Source: Akkermansia massiliensis (GTDB lineage Bacteria > Verrucomicrobiota > Verrucomicrobiia > Verrucomicrobiales > Akkermansiaceae). Taken from it: DNA of 64,000 bases. The notes beneath the pieces were generated by a model. That model was not told the origin of the DNA. It did not search any database and saw nothing but the letters and a program-made list of their open reading frames with translations. Position 1 is the stretch's first letter. Each line of letters starts with the position of its first letter. A program made the position numbers and the translations under genes. Shown piece after piece: positions 28,750 through 37,622 of the stretch. Where the stretch lies: assembly GCF_018847375.1 (NCBI RefSeq), contig NZ_CP072036.1:310001-374000 (forward strand). Reading direction: 5' to 3'.

Positions 28750-30945
28750 TTAAGCTTCCGCCTGTTTTTTCTTCATGGCTACATACTGGTGCATGAGGGG
28801 TAATTCCCGGAGTGCATTCACAGCGTCTTTTTTCGCCTGGGCGTAGTCTTTTTTCTCCATGGCCATTTCCATCATGACTTGATAGCAAGCCGCATTATAA
28901 CCACCGTCATCCCGCGTATTGAAGTCTTTCATGATCTGGAGGGCATGCCGGGCCGCTTGATAGTTGTATCCACGCATTTCATCCGACCCATTCAGGATTT
29001 TCAGGAGGTAAGAAGCCAGGGAGTCTTCCTTCGGAAAACGCTTCAGCACCTGGTCTATGATGTCCGCCACCTTTTGGTAGTCCTTCTCCTTCCAGGCTTT
29101 CCCCGCCTGAACTTCCGCCACTGTAGAGGCAAACCATCCGTCATCGGCAAATCGCTCGGCGTTTTCCTCAATCAGTTTTTTGTATTCATCAAATTTCTTT
29201 TCCTTGCGCAGTTCAAAGGATTTTTTGATGACTGCCTGCAGGGCCTGCTGATGAGCTTTGCGCTTCGCATCCTCCTCAGCAAACCGGTTCTTGTCAAAAG
29301 AGTCCCAGAGGGCCGTTTCCGCCACCCACGCGGGCATCCTTTTAATTTCCCCTGCCCACAGCAATGTTCCGTCACGAACGACGGCGGCGGCAGGGAACGA
29401 ATTAAGCTTCAGGGAATCAAAAAGTTCCATCACGGAATGGTCCGACGGAATACCGACAGGGTAGGCAGTCCATCCTTCCGGACCAGACAGATATTCCTGC
29501 ATCTGTTTTTGATCCATCGGAATGACACCCAATACCACAGCCTTCACCTTGGGATTGTCCAGAAGACCATATTTTTTCAGGACTACATCAAGCGTTTTCC
29601 CCGGAGCTCCATCACTCCACATGCCATTGTTCCTCGCAGCTCCTCTCCAGAAGCTGATAAATACGGTTTTGTCAGAAGGCAAGCCCGTCAGCCCGGGATG
29701 ATTGAACCAATTCAGCTTGCTGAAAAGGGGCGTGTATTCCTTGTCTTCCTGCACAGGCCCCATTTCCTGCATTTTCCGAGGAGGCTCCGGCTTAATTTCC
29801 TCAGCTACCTGGTCCACAAGGGATTGGAACGTCTCCGAATTGCCCGAAAGCTGCTGCAGCTTCGTCCACGCCTTGCTGATGGAGGTCAGGGAAAGCGCCT
29901 TTTCCATATCCCGAAGCGCTTCCTTCATGTTGCCCTGCCGCTCCCGGAGTTCACCCATCAGACGCCAGGGAAGGGAAGCTTCCTTGTTGCCTTTCCTTGA
30001 GATTTCAATGCAACGGTTCAGGCACCGCTCCACCAGAGCGGCATCCATCTTGCCGGCAGGAACTGATTTTCCTTCCATCAAGGTTCCAGCCACATTGATC
30101 TGCACGCGGTAGTTGTCCGGATATTCCTTGCACAAGCTGTCAAGTACCGACTGTGCTTCCTGGAATTCTCCTTTTTCCGCTAGTACGATGAACGGGATCA
30201 TCTTCAGTTGAATCATCTGATCCTGTTGAAATTCCCTTGAATCCTGGATTTGCTTTAAAAACGCCATGGCTCCCTGTTTTCCTTCTTTCCGGACCACCTC
30301 GCCCAGCTTTTTCGAGACTTCCCGATAACGCTTCCACTCACGGGCGCCCGCATCAGAATTTTCCGACGGAAGGGAAGCGGCGGAAAAATCAGGTTTCAAC
30401 ATGGCCTGCATGATTTCTTCCGAGAGTTTTACGGGATGTCCGCGCCAGATGAGTTTACCGTTCTTTACGGCAAAGGCATGCGGAATGCCGTTCACATCCA
30501 TAGGAGCCAGCCATTTTTCCCTGGTTCTCTTTCCATCCACATCCACCGCCATTGTGTAAGTAAGGGGAGACGGCCGATTTTTTAAAAATTCCTTCAGAGC
30601 CTCCGGAGATTTCCGGTCCATGACATTGACTCCTATGATCTGCATGCCCGGGTTGTCTTTAAATGCCTGATGCAGTTGTTCCATATGGGGCATGGCGGCC
30701 AGGCACGGTCCGCACCAGGTGGCCCAGAATTCAAAGATGTATACCTTGTCCTTTTCCCATTCCTTGACAGGCGTTCCCTGCAGCCATACTTCCGGCAATC
30801 CCTCCAGGGAAAGGGTGGGAAGAGCATCCGCAGAAGCGGCAGTTTTATTTTCTTTTTTTTCAGGAGAGGCAGCCAGTAAAGGCATTCCCGCAGACATCAT
30901 AAAAACCGCGGAACACCCCAAGGCGAATAAAGAGGAATTTAACAT
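28750..30945 (-). CDS. Secreted TlpA-type thioredoxin-fold protein with TPR region and a second, CXXC-less thioredoxin domain
   Basis: 731 residues. A signal peptide (residues 1-26, ending LLAAS) is followed by a TlpA/AhpC-TSA-like domain (about 45-185) with active-site WATWCGPC and cis-Pro region GIPHAF. A helical TPR-like region follows (about 200-400: ALRDMEKALSLTS and similar). A second thioredoxin-like domain (about 415-560) has the redox site replaced by FWRGAARNNG but keeps the fold pattern (FPAAAVVRDGTLLWAG). The end is helical again (565-731). Likely a periplasmic thiol oxidoreductase with added binding modules. Transcribed alone. Confidence 0.88.
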   Translation of the reverse strand: MLNSSLFALGCSAVFMMSAGMPLLAASPEKKENKTAASADALPTLSLEGLPEVWLQGTPVKEWEKDKVYIFEFWATWCGPCLAAMPHMEQLHQAFKDNPGMQIIGVNVMDRKSPEALKEFLKNRPSPLTYTMAVDVDGKRTREKWLAPMDVNGIPHAFAVKNGKLIWRGHPVKLSEEIMQAMLKPDFSAASLPSENSDAGAREWKRYREVSKKLGEVVRKEGKQGAMAFLKQIQDSREFQQDQMIQLKMIPFIVLAEKGEFQEAQSVLDSLCKEYPDNYRVQINVAGTLMEGKSVPAGKMDAALVERCLNRCIEISRKGNKEASLPWRLMGELRERQGNMKEALRDMEKALSLTSISKAWTKLQQLSGNSETFQSLVDQVAEEIKPEPPRKMQEMGPVQEDKEYTPLFSKLNWFNHPGLTGLPSDKTVFISFWRGAARNNGMWSDGAPGKTLDVVLKKYGLLDNPKVKAVVLGVIPMDQKQMQEYLSGPEGWTAYPVGIPSDHSVMELFDSLKLNSFPAAAVVRDGTLLWAGEIKRMPAWVAETALWDSFDKNRFAEEDAKRKAHQQALQAVIKKSFELRKEKKFDEYKKLIEENAERFADDGWFASTVAEVQAGKAWKEKDYQKVADIIDQVLKRFPKEDSLASYLLKILNGSDEMRGYNYQAARHALQIMKDFNTRDDGGYNAACYQVMMEMAMEKKDYAQAKKDAVNALRELPLMHQYVAMKKKQAEA

Positions 30946-31191
30946 GATAACACGGTACTCCCGGAACGGGCTTCGTCAAGCCAATAGAAGAAGATGAACC
31001 AGAAAGTATCCCTCCCAACGGGCGCTCCTTTTCCGGAACAGCGGTAAAAATACCTTGAAGAAGGAAGAATATTAAACATGAAGTTTTTCGTCTAAAATAA
31101 GAAAACAGGCGCTTCCAGGATTCACATTTTTTTGAGTTTCATTGGATTTAGGAAAAACGATTTACCTTTTCGGATACACAAAGACAATATT

Positions 31192-31210
31192 ATTTTCTAA
31201 AATAGAAAAT
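31192..31210 (+). promoter_or_regulatory. Perfect palindrome abutting an HTH gene, possible operator
   Basis: ATTTTCTA-AAA-TAGAAAAT, 8-bp arms with a 3-bp spacer, ending at the base before the chosen ATG of the HTH gene. A site of this kind fits autorepression. Confidence 0.55.
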
Positions 31211-31603
31211 ATGCCAGAAATGGCTTGCCAGATTTTTCTGAATGCGAAAAATGCGCGCATGGATGAAATGAAGTCCAGCATCAGAAAGTTTCTTGCCCTT
31301 ACGAAGATGACACGTGACGAGTTCGCCGATCTTTGCGGCGTTAGCAAAAGCCAGGTTGATAAATGGCTTTCTACTGTTCCTATTCCCCGTGCACGACAAC
31401 GCCTCATCATCAGAATCATGAAAGAGGAGTACGCCAAACACGCACGTTTGGTGCAGACCAAGAACCCGAACAGTATTTATGTTCCCGTTACTCCTCAAAA
31501 GTATGAGAAGTTCAGAAATGAAGCGGAACGCCACGGTTTGACCGTTCCGGAATGGGCCAGTGAGGCTTTGGATGCTCTTTCCAGCATCAAGAGCAAAAGT
31601 TAA
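31211..31603 (+). CDS. Small HTH protein with a ribbon-helix-helix-like C-terminus
   Basis: About 130 residues from the ATG at 31211 (a later ATG at 31259 is possible). The helix-turn-helix is KMTRDEFADLCGVSKSQVDK (about residues 31-50), of the Cro/XRE type. The C-terminal part (YVPVTPQKYEKFRNEAERHG, then TVPEWASEAL) has a strand-helix-helix pattern like ribbon-helix-helix proteins. A perfect palindrome abuts the start. The next gene has the same architecture with an additional HTH, so the two are relatives. Lower GC and A-rich upstream sequence contrast with the neighbours. Role unknown; probably a transcription regulator. Confidence 0.7.
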   Translation: MPEMACQIFLNAKNARMDEMKSSIRKFLALTKMTRDEFADLCGVSKSQVDKWLSTVPIPRARQRLIIRIMKEEYAKHARLVQTKNPNSIYVPVTPQKYEKFRNEAERHGLTVPEWASEALDALSSIKSKS

Positions 31604-31705
31604 AAGCAGGGTTCACTATCCCGGAACAGTTCCAAGGAAAGAGAAAATAGCGTTTCAAACGCTGCCATCCTATTTTTTCTTTCATCACATAACCTGCATC
31701 AATTC

Positions 31706-32332
31706 ATGTCTGACGACGATATACGCACCATGGTCAAGGAATGGCTGCAATGCCAAAAACGCAAGTCCTACCAATTGGCGGAGGAAATAGGAATCCGGCC
31801 CCAGACGTTTTACGCACAGATGAGCGTTCGCAAAATATCGGCCAATACGAAAAAAGCACTTTCCCGAATCATTCCGGAACTGGCTGCCGATGCGGATTTA
31901 AACGCTTCTTCCTCTGAGAAAGAAAACAATCCTGAAAAGCTTAAAATCAAGGAATGGCTCCGCACACACGGTAAAACGCGCCAATGGCTGGCGGAACAAT
32001 GCCGGGTTTCCGTCCGCACCGTGCACACCTGGTTTGCCTTTCGCGGCAGCATTCCCGTCACCCAGTCCCTTTTCATCGGCAAGCTGATGAGTGAGGGCGA
32101 ACCCTGGAAAATTCAAATATCAAATACCATTCCCGTGATTTTTTCAGAGACGGAAATGAGCATTATCCACAAGTTTCAGGAACGCCATCCGGAGATCGAC
32201 CTTCCCATGTACGGCATGCATAAAATTCTGGAGTTGTGCGTAAATGTACTCGTTCAGGATGAATATTCAAATCCGCTCCAAACTTCCGGTTTCATCAGAA
32301 CCCCAGAGATTTGCACCCGGCAGGCAGAATAA
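31706..32332 (+). CDS. Double-HTH DNA-binding protein, relative of the upstream gene
   Basis: 208 residues with two HTH-like segments: residues 1-60 (RKSYQLAEEIGIRPQTFYAQ) and about 77-130 (KTRQWLAEQCRVSVRTVHTW). They are followed by a C-terminal region with the pattern PVIFSETEMSIIHKFQERHP and LPMYGMHKILELC, similar in layout to the C-terminus of the upstream gene. The ATG at 31706 begins MSDDDIRTMVKEWL. 102 nt separate the genes. Possibly paired or competing regulators that arose by duplication. Target unknown. Confidence 0.7.
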   Translation: MSDDDIRTMVKEWLQCQKRKSYQLAEEIGIRPQTFYAQMSVRKISANTKKALSRIIPELAADADLNASSSEKENNPEKLKIKEWLRTHGKTRQWLAEQCRVSVRTVHTWFAFRGSIPVTQSLFIGKLMSEGEPWKIQISNTIPVIFSETEMSIIHKFQERHPEIDLPMYGMHKILELCVNVLVQDEYSNPLQTSGFIRTPEICTRQAE

Positions 32333-32768
32333 AAAATATTCAGCCTCCCGGTTCCCTTTCTGTGAATACATGCGCTATTGAATGCACTAGCCCCGTGCGC
32401 GGACCATCTCCGGAACGCCTCAGTATTCCCGCCAGTCTGAACCGTTTCTTTCCATCCAGTATGGCGCCCATTCGGAGGCCCTTCCCTCCCCTTCCGGTGT
32501 GATGACGGCAGAAGGATTTTTTAACTACGGCCCCCATTCCATCAGTTCCATCGCCCAACAGGATTGATTGAAGAACAGGAGGCCTCCTTTTCCGTGCACA
32601 AGATAAGAACGGGAACTGCTATTTCTTCCGACAACGGAGCAAGACAGCCACACGGGATAATGCCGCTTTATTCAGGCCGCCCATCCACATTTGCACCATT
32701 TCCGGCCCCGTTCCACCGTTCTTGCAGGCATGCTTCCACCGATGAAAGAAACTTTTCCCTCACATGAA
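32333..32768. other. Gene-free stretch
   Basis: About 435 nt. Short frames on both strands (up to 72 codons) show no signal peptide, domain or convincing start. An AGGAGGCCTCCT palindrome lies near 32577. I see nothing else in it. Confidence 0.5.
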
Positions 32769-32770
32769 AG

Positions 32771-32802
32771 AACCCCGTTTTTCTTAAAAAGAATACGGGG
32801 TT
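32771..32802 (-). terminator. Intrinsic terminator of tRNA-Arg
   Basis: Arms AACCCCGT / ACGGGGTT, with an A/T-rich, partly self-complementary centre, 8 nt past the tRNA 3' end on the minus strand. Confidence 0.75.
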
Positions 32803-32810
32803 CCGAAAGA

Positions 32811-32887
<77 letters not shown>

Positions 32888-32967
32888 ATGGTGCGGAAAA
32901 AGATTAACAGAGTTCATCTCGGCTTGGCAAGCCCGTATCTTTTAAAAGCGCGCTTTCAGCCGCCGGG

Positions 32968-33453
32968 TCAGCAGTTATCCGGGAAAGAGATGCCTGCCAG
33001 GGCAGTCCCGAATTCCCGCACCAGCGGTTCCTGACGGGAGAACATGCGTTCCCGTTCTTCCGGCTCCGTGTCTATGTAGCCGTGCAGGTGCAGAAGACCA
33101 TGCACCATGTACCGGAAGAGCTCCCTGAAAACCGGCTCATTGAATTCCGACGCCTGCCGGATGGCGGTATCATAACTGACGATGATTTCTCCCATTCCGT
33201 CCCCATGCGGGAAGGTGATGACGTCCGTCACCGTGGGATCATTCAGAAAACGGGCGTGCACGTCCCGGATCACGTCATCGTCCACCACGCTTATTTCCAC
33301 CTCGTCCAATCCGGAGAGGACGGGCACAGGGCCTTCAGGCAATGCCAGCACAGCGGGGAGGCAGGCATCCAGGGCACGGGCCAGGGTATCCGCAACGGAC
33401 GGACTGAGACACCCTTCTTCCAGATGATTATAAAGTTCAAGACGCGGTTTCAT
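32968..33453 (-). CDS. ybeY: rRNA maturation RNase YbeY, altered metal site
   Basis: About 161 residues from the ATG at 33453. Family motifs are the early EVEISVVDDDVIRDVHARFL, TDVITFPHG and the metal motif region MVHGLLHLHGYIDTEPEERE. In most YbeY proteins the motif is HxxxHxxGYDH with three His ligands; here the third position reads Asp (GYID). YbeY acts in 16S 3'-end maturation and ribosome quality control. The start overlaps the end of the HD-domain gene by 17 nt. The pairing with a PgpH-like gene is a common bacterial neighbourhood. An upstream start at 33516 is less likely. Confidence 0.88.
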   Translation of the reverse strand: MKPRLELYNHLEEGCLSPSVADTLARALDACLPAVLALPEGPVPVLSGLDEVEISVVDDDVIRDVHARFLNDPTVTDVITFPHGDGMGEIIVSYDTAIRQASEFNEPVFRELFRYMVHGLLHLHGYIDTEPEERERMFSRQEPLVREFGTALAGISFPDNC

Positions 33454-35191
33454 TTTTCTCCGTATCCGTCCCGTCCTTCTGCTCCACCTCTGCGGGCTTT
33501 TCCTGCTGGCCGGCATCGGGCAGTTCCATGATTTCCGGAACAGCTTTGCCTTCCCCTTCCTTTTTCTCCGCTTTTTCCTCTTCCTTCATGGCAGTCACCA
33601 CAGGAAGAACAGGCTTTTCAATTTTTGCCTCCGGATTGTGGGAAGGATACGCAATGCGGTTGTGGTGAATGCTTTTCAGCGTCTTGATGAAGCTGTTGCG
33701 GATTTTCTTGAGATCCCCGAAGGTAAGGCCGCAATCGTCCAAATGGCCGTCCACCACCCTCTGCTTCAGGAGTTCATCCACCCTTTTCTGCATTTCCTCA
33801 CAGGAGATTTTTCCCATGGAGCGCGTGGCGCTTTCCACGATGTCCGCCAGGCTGACGATGCCCGTTTCCTTGCTCTGGGGGTTAGGGCCCTTGTAGCGGA
33901 AGTTGGATTCCACCACTTCCGGCACATCATCCGGAGAGGCCAGTCCGCTTTCCACCCGGCTCAGAATTTCATCCCGGTATTGAAGGGCCTTCCGGTAAAA
34001 GAAGTAGGCCAGCGAGGTGCCGTGATGCTGCTCAATAACCTCCACCAGAGGACGCGGAAGGTTGTTCGCCCTGGCCAGCTCCACCCCGTCCTGAACGTGG
34101 TCGATGATGATGCGGGCGCTCATGCTGGGCGTGAGCTCATCATGGGGGTTGGGACCGTCCATGATATTTTCAATGAAGTAGAGGGGGTTCTGCATTTTGC
34201 CGATGTCATGGTAATAGGCCGCTACCCGGCATTCAATGGGATTGGCGCCGATGGCTTCCGCCGCCGCTTCCGCCAGCTGGGCGACCATCAGGCAGTGGTG
34301 GAAGGTACCCGGGGCTTCCATTTGCAGCCTCTTCATCAGCGGGCGGTTCATGTCCGCCATTTCCAGCCAGGAAATGGGCGTAATGATTTTAAAGACACCT
34401 TCTATAATAGGCAGTACGCCGCTGATCAGCACGCTGGTCAGCATGCTTACGCCAAACGCCACGGCCAGGCATACCAGTACGCCTACCAGGTTGTAGTCCC
34501 ACGCCTGGAGATTGATGACGCCCATGATGCAGCACAATACCATGACGAGCAGCCCCACGAAGAAGCCCGCGCGCAGCAACTGGGCACGGTTCCGCAGGTT
34601 ATGGGTAAGCAGCACGGTGAGCATGCCGGAGAGGGAGCTCAAGATCCAGAATTGGACCTGCTTTTCCGGTACGTACTGCTCCGGCAGGATGAAGAATCCA
34701 CCGAGCATGCAGATGGAGATGGTGGCGAACATGCCCAGCAGCGGCCCCAGCAGCACCGTTACAATCAGCGGTGCCATCATATAGGGCAGGTACAGGAGTT
34801 CGTTGCCGATGTCGGACGTAATATCAGCCGTCACATGCCGGATAAGGCCAAAGAACAGGAGCTGGACCAGAATGGCCCCCCACGTGACGACAAAGGTTTT
34901 GTTTTTCCTGCGCAGGGAACCGGCGCAGAGCCAGTACATGGGCATCAGCGCCAGCGTCACGGAGAAGAGCAGAAAGGCTTCCGACACATGGTGCCAGACG
35001 GATTTCCCCCAATGGGGGCTGTAACTGCCCATCCATTGAAGAACGATGAAGACCAGCACGCACAGGCCCACGGATACCGCCAGGCTGGAGTCCAGGCGGT
35101 CACCGGGGGAGCGGGGCACGGAGGCCGCCTCTTCCGGTTTTTTTCCTTCTTTTGCCGCTGCTGCGGCATGTTTTTTCAGAAAATGAAACAT
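33437..35191 (-). CDS. 7TM-HD family phosphohydrolase, PgpH-like
   Basis: 584 residues: a cytoplasmic N-terminus of about 35 residues, then about seven to eight hydrophobic helices (residues 37-270) and an HD domain. The metal motifs are FHHCLMVAQLAEAAAEAIGA, AAYYHDIGKMQNPLYF (the HD pair) and VIEQHHGTSL. A charged Lys/Glu-rich tail ends the protein. PgpH relatives hydrolyse cyclic di-AMP; the long extracellular 7TMR-HDED domain of PgpH is missing here. Upstream of ybeY and overlapping it, so cotranscribed. Confidence 0.87.
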   Translation of the reverse strand: MFHFLKKHAAAAAKEGKKPEEAASVPRSPGDRLDSSLAVSVGLCVLVFIVLQWMGSYSPHWGKSVWHHVSEAFLLFSVTLALMPMYWLCAGSLRRKNKTFVVTWGAILVQLLFFGLIRHVTADITSDIGNELLYLPYMMAPLIVTVLLGPLLGMFATISICMLGGFFILPEQYVPEKQVQFWILSSLSGMLTVLLTHNLRNRAQLLRAGFFVGLLVMVLCCIMGVINLQAWDYNLVGVLVCLAVAFGVSMLTSVLISGVLPIIEGVFKIITPISWLEMADMNRPLMKRLQMEAPGTFHHCLMVAQLAEAAAEAIGANPIECRVAAYYHDIGKMQNPLYFIENIMDGPNPHDELTPSMSARIIIDHVQDGVELARANNLPRPLVEVIEQHHGTSLAYFFYRKALQYRDEILSRVESGLASPDDVPEVVESNFRYKGPNPQSKETGIVSLADIVESATRSMGKISCEEMQKRVDELLKQRVVDGHLDDCGLTFGDLKKIRNSFIKTLKSIHHNRIAYPSHNPEAKIEKPVLPVVTAMKEEEKAEKKEGEGKAVPEIMELPDAGQQEKPAEVEQKDGTDTEKNETAS

Positions 35192-35197
35192 GATTGA

Positions 35198-36247
35198 TTA
35201 TTTGGGGTACACTTCGGAAACCTCCGGAATAGTGCCCAGCCTGGCCATCTCCTCTTCAATGAGGGGATTGACACCCTGCTGCACCATTTCCATGGAGACT
35301 CTCAGGGCATTGCGGATAGCGACGGGGGTGGAGCTGCCATGCGCAATGATCGTCACGCCCCGGACGCCCAGCAGGGGGCTTCCCCCCACGGAGTCTGCAG
35401 AGAGGCGCGCCTTCATGGCGCGAAATGCGCCGGAAGCGCAGGCGGCTCCCATCATGCGGAGCGGGTTTGCCTGAAGTTCCTCCTTCAGCCATTTGCCGAA
35501 CGCCTTGGCGGTGGCTTCGCAGGTTTTCAGCAGGACGTTCCCGGTAAAGCCGTCCGTCAGCGCCACGTCTATTTCATGTTCAAAGAGATCATGGCCTTCC
35601 ACATTGCCCACAAATTTAAAAGGGAGCGCGCCGCGCTCCTCCAGATGCTTCAACAGACAAAAAGTTCCCTTGGTAAAGTCCGTTCCCTTTTCATCCTCGG
35701 AGCCATTGCTCATGACGCCCACCTTGGGCATCGGCTTGCCGTATACGGAACGCGCCAGAATACTGGCCATAACGGCATAGCCCACCAGATGACGGGGCTT
35801 GGCGTCCGGATTGGCTCCGGTGTCCGTCACATTGCAGACTCCGAATTCATTCGGAAGCTGGGTCACGATGCCCGCGCGTTCCACGCCGTCGAGCAGCCTG
35901 AGCTTGATGGTGGCGGCCGCTACGGCCGCGCCCGTGTTGCCCGCGCTGACCACGGCGTCCGCATCCCCGGTCTTGACCAGGTCCACGGAGACGGACATGG
36001 AAGAGTTTTTCTTTTTCCTTACCGCCAGCAGCCCGGATTCATTCATTTCCACCACTTCCGCGGCGGGAACGATTTCCACGCGCGGACCGGAAAGCCCCCA
36101 GCGGTCACAGGAGCTGCGCACCACCTCTTCCCTCCCCACAAGATAGATTTTTTCAATGAGAGGGAAATCCTGCAGGGCCCGCTTCGCCCCGTCCATGTTA
36201 ATATCGGGCGCATTGTCGCCGCCCATCACATCCAGTGCAATCTTCAT
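35198..36247 (-). CDS. plsX: Phosphate acyltransferase PlsX
   Basis: 349 residues. PlsX makes acyl-phosphate from acyl-ACP for phospholipid synthesis. Conserved segments are IALDVMGGDNAPDINMDGAK, VVSAGNTGAAVAAATIKL, VGVMSNGSEDEKGTDFTK, VALTDGFTGNVLLKTCE and GVRGVTIIAHGSS. The gene lies 6 nt ahead of the pgpH-like gene. rpmF and yceD are immediately upstream, the classical yceD-rpmF-plsX order. Confidence 0.96.
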   Translation of the reverse strand: MKIALDVMGGDNAPDINMDGAKRALQDFPLIEKIYLVGREEVVRSSCDRWGLSGPRVEIVPAAEVVEMNESGLLAVRKKKNSSMSVSVDLVKTGDADAVVSAGNTGAAVAAATIKLRLLDGVERAGIVTQLPNEFGVCNVTDTGANPDAKPRHLVGYAVMASILARSVYGKPMPKVGVMSNGSEDEKGTDFTKGTFCLLKHLEERGALPFKFVGNVEGHDLFEHEIDVALTDGFTGNVLLKTCEATAKAFGKWLKEELQANPLRMMGAACASGAFRAMKARLSADSVGGSPLLGVRGVTIIAHGSSTPVAIRNALRVSMEMVQQGVNPLIEEEMARLGTIPEVSEVYPK

Positions 36248-36274
36248 AGTATTTGTTGAAGAAATGTGTTAGCA

Positions 36275-36329
36275 GAAAAAAAAGCCTGCTTCAAGCAAGT
36301 TCAGCCGCTTTGCGGAGCAAAAGCGGCTG
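36275..36329 (-). terminator. Hairpins between rpmF and plsX (terminator or attenuator)
   Basis: On the minus strand a strong stem (AGCCGCTTT/AAAGCGGCT, with further GC pairs around a GGA-type loop) at 36302-36329 is followed by a short GCTTG-AAG-CAGGC hairpin and eight T. It lies before plsX, so it may partly end rpmF transcription. Confidence 0.65.
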
Positions 36330-36396
36330 GAGAGGTCTACATGGTAGCGCCGCAGTACGGCGATAACTTTCAAGGCAAATGCGGCGCCTGCGGAGC

Positions 36397-36588
36397 TTAC
36401 GCTTCCGCCTTCACCACGATTTCCTTGCCGGAGCGGGTCGTGTACGTACCGCAATTGGGGCAGGCGGTATGACCGGGGGTACTGCTGCCGCAATTCTGGC
36501 ACTTGCGGAGCTTCGGAGCACGCCATGCCTGCGCGGCAAGGCGGGTACGCTGCTTCATCTTGGACGTTCTGCGCTTAGGTGCTGCCAT
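36397..36588 (-). CDS. rpmF: 50S ribosomal protein L32
   Basis: 63 residues: [20 protein letters not shown], then the zinc ribbon [20 protein letters not shown] with both CxxC pairs intact. A zinc-binding (C+) L32. Located between yceD and plsX. Confidence 0.96.
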
Positions 36589-36611
36589 AATTTTAGTTGG
36601 TAAAAAGGTGA

Positions 36612-37103
36612 TTAATGATGATCCCCCAGCTCATTGAGGGCGTCCCACACGCCGCTATTCTTACTCGGGGCAGAACTGTTTACACCCGTTCCCCCCTCTT
36701 TGTCCACTCCAAAATATGGAGTTTTCGCCATACAGTCATTTTCCATGCCTCCGTCCGCACATTTCGGATAGGCAGGAAAATCCAGGACTATTTCCTCCCT
36801 CATGGAGTCTGAAACGTCTACAACACTCTGTGCGTCAATTTCAAAAGAGGCGGCAAAATCGCTTACCTCCACCACGTAGTCAAAGTAGCCCAGGCAGCGC
36901 ACGCAACGGAATTTGAACGGAGCGGAAATATTGCCCCGTACGAATAATTCGTTTTCAAATCTCTGCACCTGCAAGTCAAAAGCAAGAGGCCCAATGGAAG
37001 TAACCTCTTCATCATCGATGCCGAAGATTTCGGAATCCAGCTCACCGCTGTATTTTTTCCCCGCTTCCGGCAAGTTTTCAAGCTCTACCAGCAATCTTTT
37101 CAT
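36612..37103 (-). CDS. YceD/DUF177 family protein
   Basis: 163 residues with the DUF177 pattern: an early beta domain ([20 protein letters not shown]), the CVRCLGYF cysteine pair and a late [16 protein letters not shown] segment. YceD proteins are linked to 23S rRNA stability through their constant link to rpmF. 23 nt precede rpmF. Confidence 0.9.
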
Positions 37104-37222
37104 GAATGCATCTTACAGGCAGACTCCACGCCTGACAAGCAGACAGGGCGGCACCATCCCCGGAAAAGGGCAGGAATGACACATCCCCTCCCTCCCACCG
37201 GCGGCGCTAATTCCGCTCCGGC

Positions 37223-37567
37223 CTAACCGGGAGGCCATTCCAGCTTGCGGCCTGCCAGCAGGTGCATGTGCAGATGGGGTACCGCCTCTCCGGCGTCCGG
37301 GCCGTTGTTGATGACCAGGCGGAAGCCGCTTTCATCCAGGTGGAGGGTCCGTGCAATCCGTCCGGCGGCCAGCATCATATGGCCCAGCAGGGCGGCGTCT
37401 TCCTCCCCTGCACCGGAAAGGCGGGGAATGGGTTTGCGAGGAACCAGCAGCAGGTGTTCCGGAGCCTGGGGGCTGATGTCCCGGAAGCAGACGCATTGTT
37501 CATCCTGGTACACGATGTCCGCAGGGATTTCCCCGGAACAGATTTTTTCAAATAACGTAGCGGCCAT
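37223..37567 (-). CDS. HIT-family protein (HINT-like)
   Basis: 114 residues from the ATG at 37567. The HIT fold is clear: TLFEKICSGEIPADIVYQDE at the start, VNNG-like INNGPDAGE and the histidine triad VPHLHMHLL near the C-terminus. HINT-type proteins hydrolyse adenosine phosphoramidates. The longer frame to 37729 runs into the sua5 gene and is not used. 55 nt downstream of the Sua5-type gene. Confidence 0.92.
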   Translation of the reverse strand: MAATLFEKICSGEIPADIVYQDEQCVCFRDISPQAPEHLLLVPRKPIPRLSGAGEEDAALLGHMMLAAGRIARTLHLDESGFRLVINNGPDAGEAVPHLHMHLLAGRKLEWPPG

Positions 37568-37622
37568 AAGTTCAAAAAGGGATTCGCGGTGACTGTAGCA
37601 TATCCGGGGAGCCGTGGACAAG

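Noticed and set aside
33638-35197. 519-codon open frame antisense to the HD-domain gene
   Set aside because: His/Gln-rich mirror of a membrane protein gene with no domain.
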